A stretch of 24,642 nucleotides of DNA from an uncultured beta proteobacterium. GTDB taxonomy: Bacteria; Pseudomonadota; Gammaproteobacteria; Burkholderiales; Burkholderiaceae_C. The stretch is taken from the NCBI GenBank assembly GCA_903958915.1, contig CAJBVC010000265.1, positions 1 through 24,642 on the forward strand, in the 5' to 3' direction. The notes below the pieces were generated by a model, which worked only from the letters and a program-made list of their open reading frames with translations, ran no database searches and had not been told where the DNA came from. How positions within the stretch are numbered: position 1 is the stretch's first letter; each line of letters starts with the position of its first letter. Shown here one piece after another: positions 24,127-24,642 of the stretch. A program made the position numbers and the translations under genes.

Positions 24127-24642
24127 TTAAGCGCGACCATCTTTTGCTTTTGGTGCACGGGCTTGCGCATTGCGTTCTTTCAAGTCGCGCAGCTTTGCCG
24201 CGATGCGAATTTCCAGCCCACGCTCCACGGGACGGTAGAAATCGGGTTCTTGTAGTCCATCAGGCAGGTAACGCTCCCCGGCAGCAAAGGCGTCGGGTTC
24301 GTCGTGTGCGTAGCGGTAGGCTTTGCCGAAGTCGAGTTGCTTCATCAATGGCGTGGGCGCATTGCGCAAATGCACCGGCACGGGGCGAGATCCATCCCCC
24401 TGTACCAGGGCCTTGGCCTTCTTGAATGCGGTGTAAACCGCGTTGGACTTCGGCGCTACTGCCAAGTACACCACGCACTGCGCTAGCGCGAGTTCTCCTT
24501 CCGGGCTTCCAAGGCGCTCAAACACTTCCGCGGCGTCCAGCGCCATGCGCAAGGCACGCGGGTCAGCCAACCCGATGTCTTCACTGGCCATGCGCATCAG
24601 GCGGCGCGACAGATAGCGAGGATCGGCGCCGCCATCGAGCAT
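24127..24642 (-). CDS. rarA: Replication-associated recombination protein RarA (C-terminal part)
   Basis: 171 codons of the C-terminal part of RarA/MgsA, an AAA+ ATPase of the clamp-loader family that acts at stalled replication forks. The N-terminal ATPase domain lies beyond the window edge. Recognisable are GGADPRYLSRRLMRMASEDI, then GLADPRAL, the helix with LAQCVVYLAVAPKSNA, the VPVHLRNAPTPLMK stretch and the YLPDGLQEPDFYRPVERGLE segment, all typical of the family's tetramerisation and C-terminal domains. The final residues (rich in Lys, Ala and Arg) are less conserved. It is upstream of and in the same direction as livH. Confidence 0.94.
   Translation of the reverse strand: MLDGGADPRYLSRRLMRMASEDIGLADPRALRMALDAAEVFERLGSPEGELALAQCVVYLAVAPKSNAVYTAFKKAKALVQGDGSRPVPVHLRNAPTPLMKQLDFGKAYRYAHDEPDAFAAGERYLPDGLQEPDFYRPVERGLEIRIAAKLRDLKERNAQARAPKAKDGRA

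Noticed and set aside
1..24642. CRISPR array, prophage or insertion sequence
   Set aside because: No spaced direct repeats, transposase, integrase or phage structural genes are visible; the only repeats are the palindromes listed.

Overview
The window looks like chromosomal DNA of a betaproteobacterium, most likely a Burkholderiales member close to Rhodoferax and the rest of the Comamonadaceae. This is inferred from protein character (ValRS, CysM, HoxFUYHW and Liv proteins resemble that group) and from the moderately high GC content. No phage, plasmid, transposase or CRISPR gene is visible. Genes are densely packed, mostly in short operons with 4-bp start/stop overlaps.

Region 1 (1-4124), housekeeping. 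The 3' part of valS, interrupted in frame by an extra block of about 80 codons built around a 34-bp inverted repeat. It is followed by a second, unrelated two-tier palindrome in the intergenic space. Convergent to valS is a cysM - NUDIX hydrolase - tusA operon (cysteine synthesis and sulfur relay). Then comes tRNA-Leu(CAA).

Region 2 (4183-7556). A small unknown protein on the minus strand, then a two-gene plus-strand unit: a benzoylformate decarboxylase/acetolactate synthase-like ThDP enzyme and an LldD-type FMN 2-hydroxyacid dehydrogenase. The pair suggests oxidation of a 2-hydroxyacid to a 2-oxoacid, then ThDP-dependent cleavage or ligation.

Region 3 (7671-12851). A complete structural operon for a soluble, bidirectional NAD-reducing [NiFe] hydrogenase (group 3d): hoxF, hoxU, hoxY, hoxH and the HoxH-processing protease hoxW. 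No hyp maturation genes, hoxI or regulators are in the window. A palindromic operator-like site lies upstream of hoxF.

Region 4 (12791-16674, minus strand). rfbBDAC (dTDP-L-rhamnose synthesis), followed by a META-domain lipoprotein gene whose 3' end overlaps hoxW tail to tail.

Region 5 (16797-20319). A PAP2 membrane phosphatase, an NAD(P)-binding epimerase-like SDR, a 2Fe-2S/FAD/NAD reductase and an EamA-type transporter. Several of these overlap at their 3' ends.

Region 6 (20370-24642, minus strand). A branched-chain amino-acid ABC transporter cassette livHMGF without its binding protein, then the C-terminal part of rarA, cut by the window edge.

The observations most worth following up are the in-frame palindromic insertion in valS, the ThDP/LldD pair that lacks one benzoylformate decarboxylase histidine, and the hydrogenase operon with its short bridging ORF, non-ATG starts, long HoxH tail and convergent overlap with the rhamnose operon.
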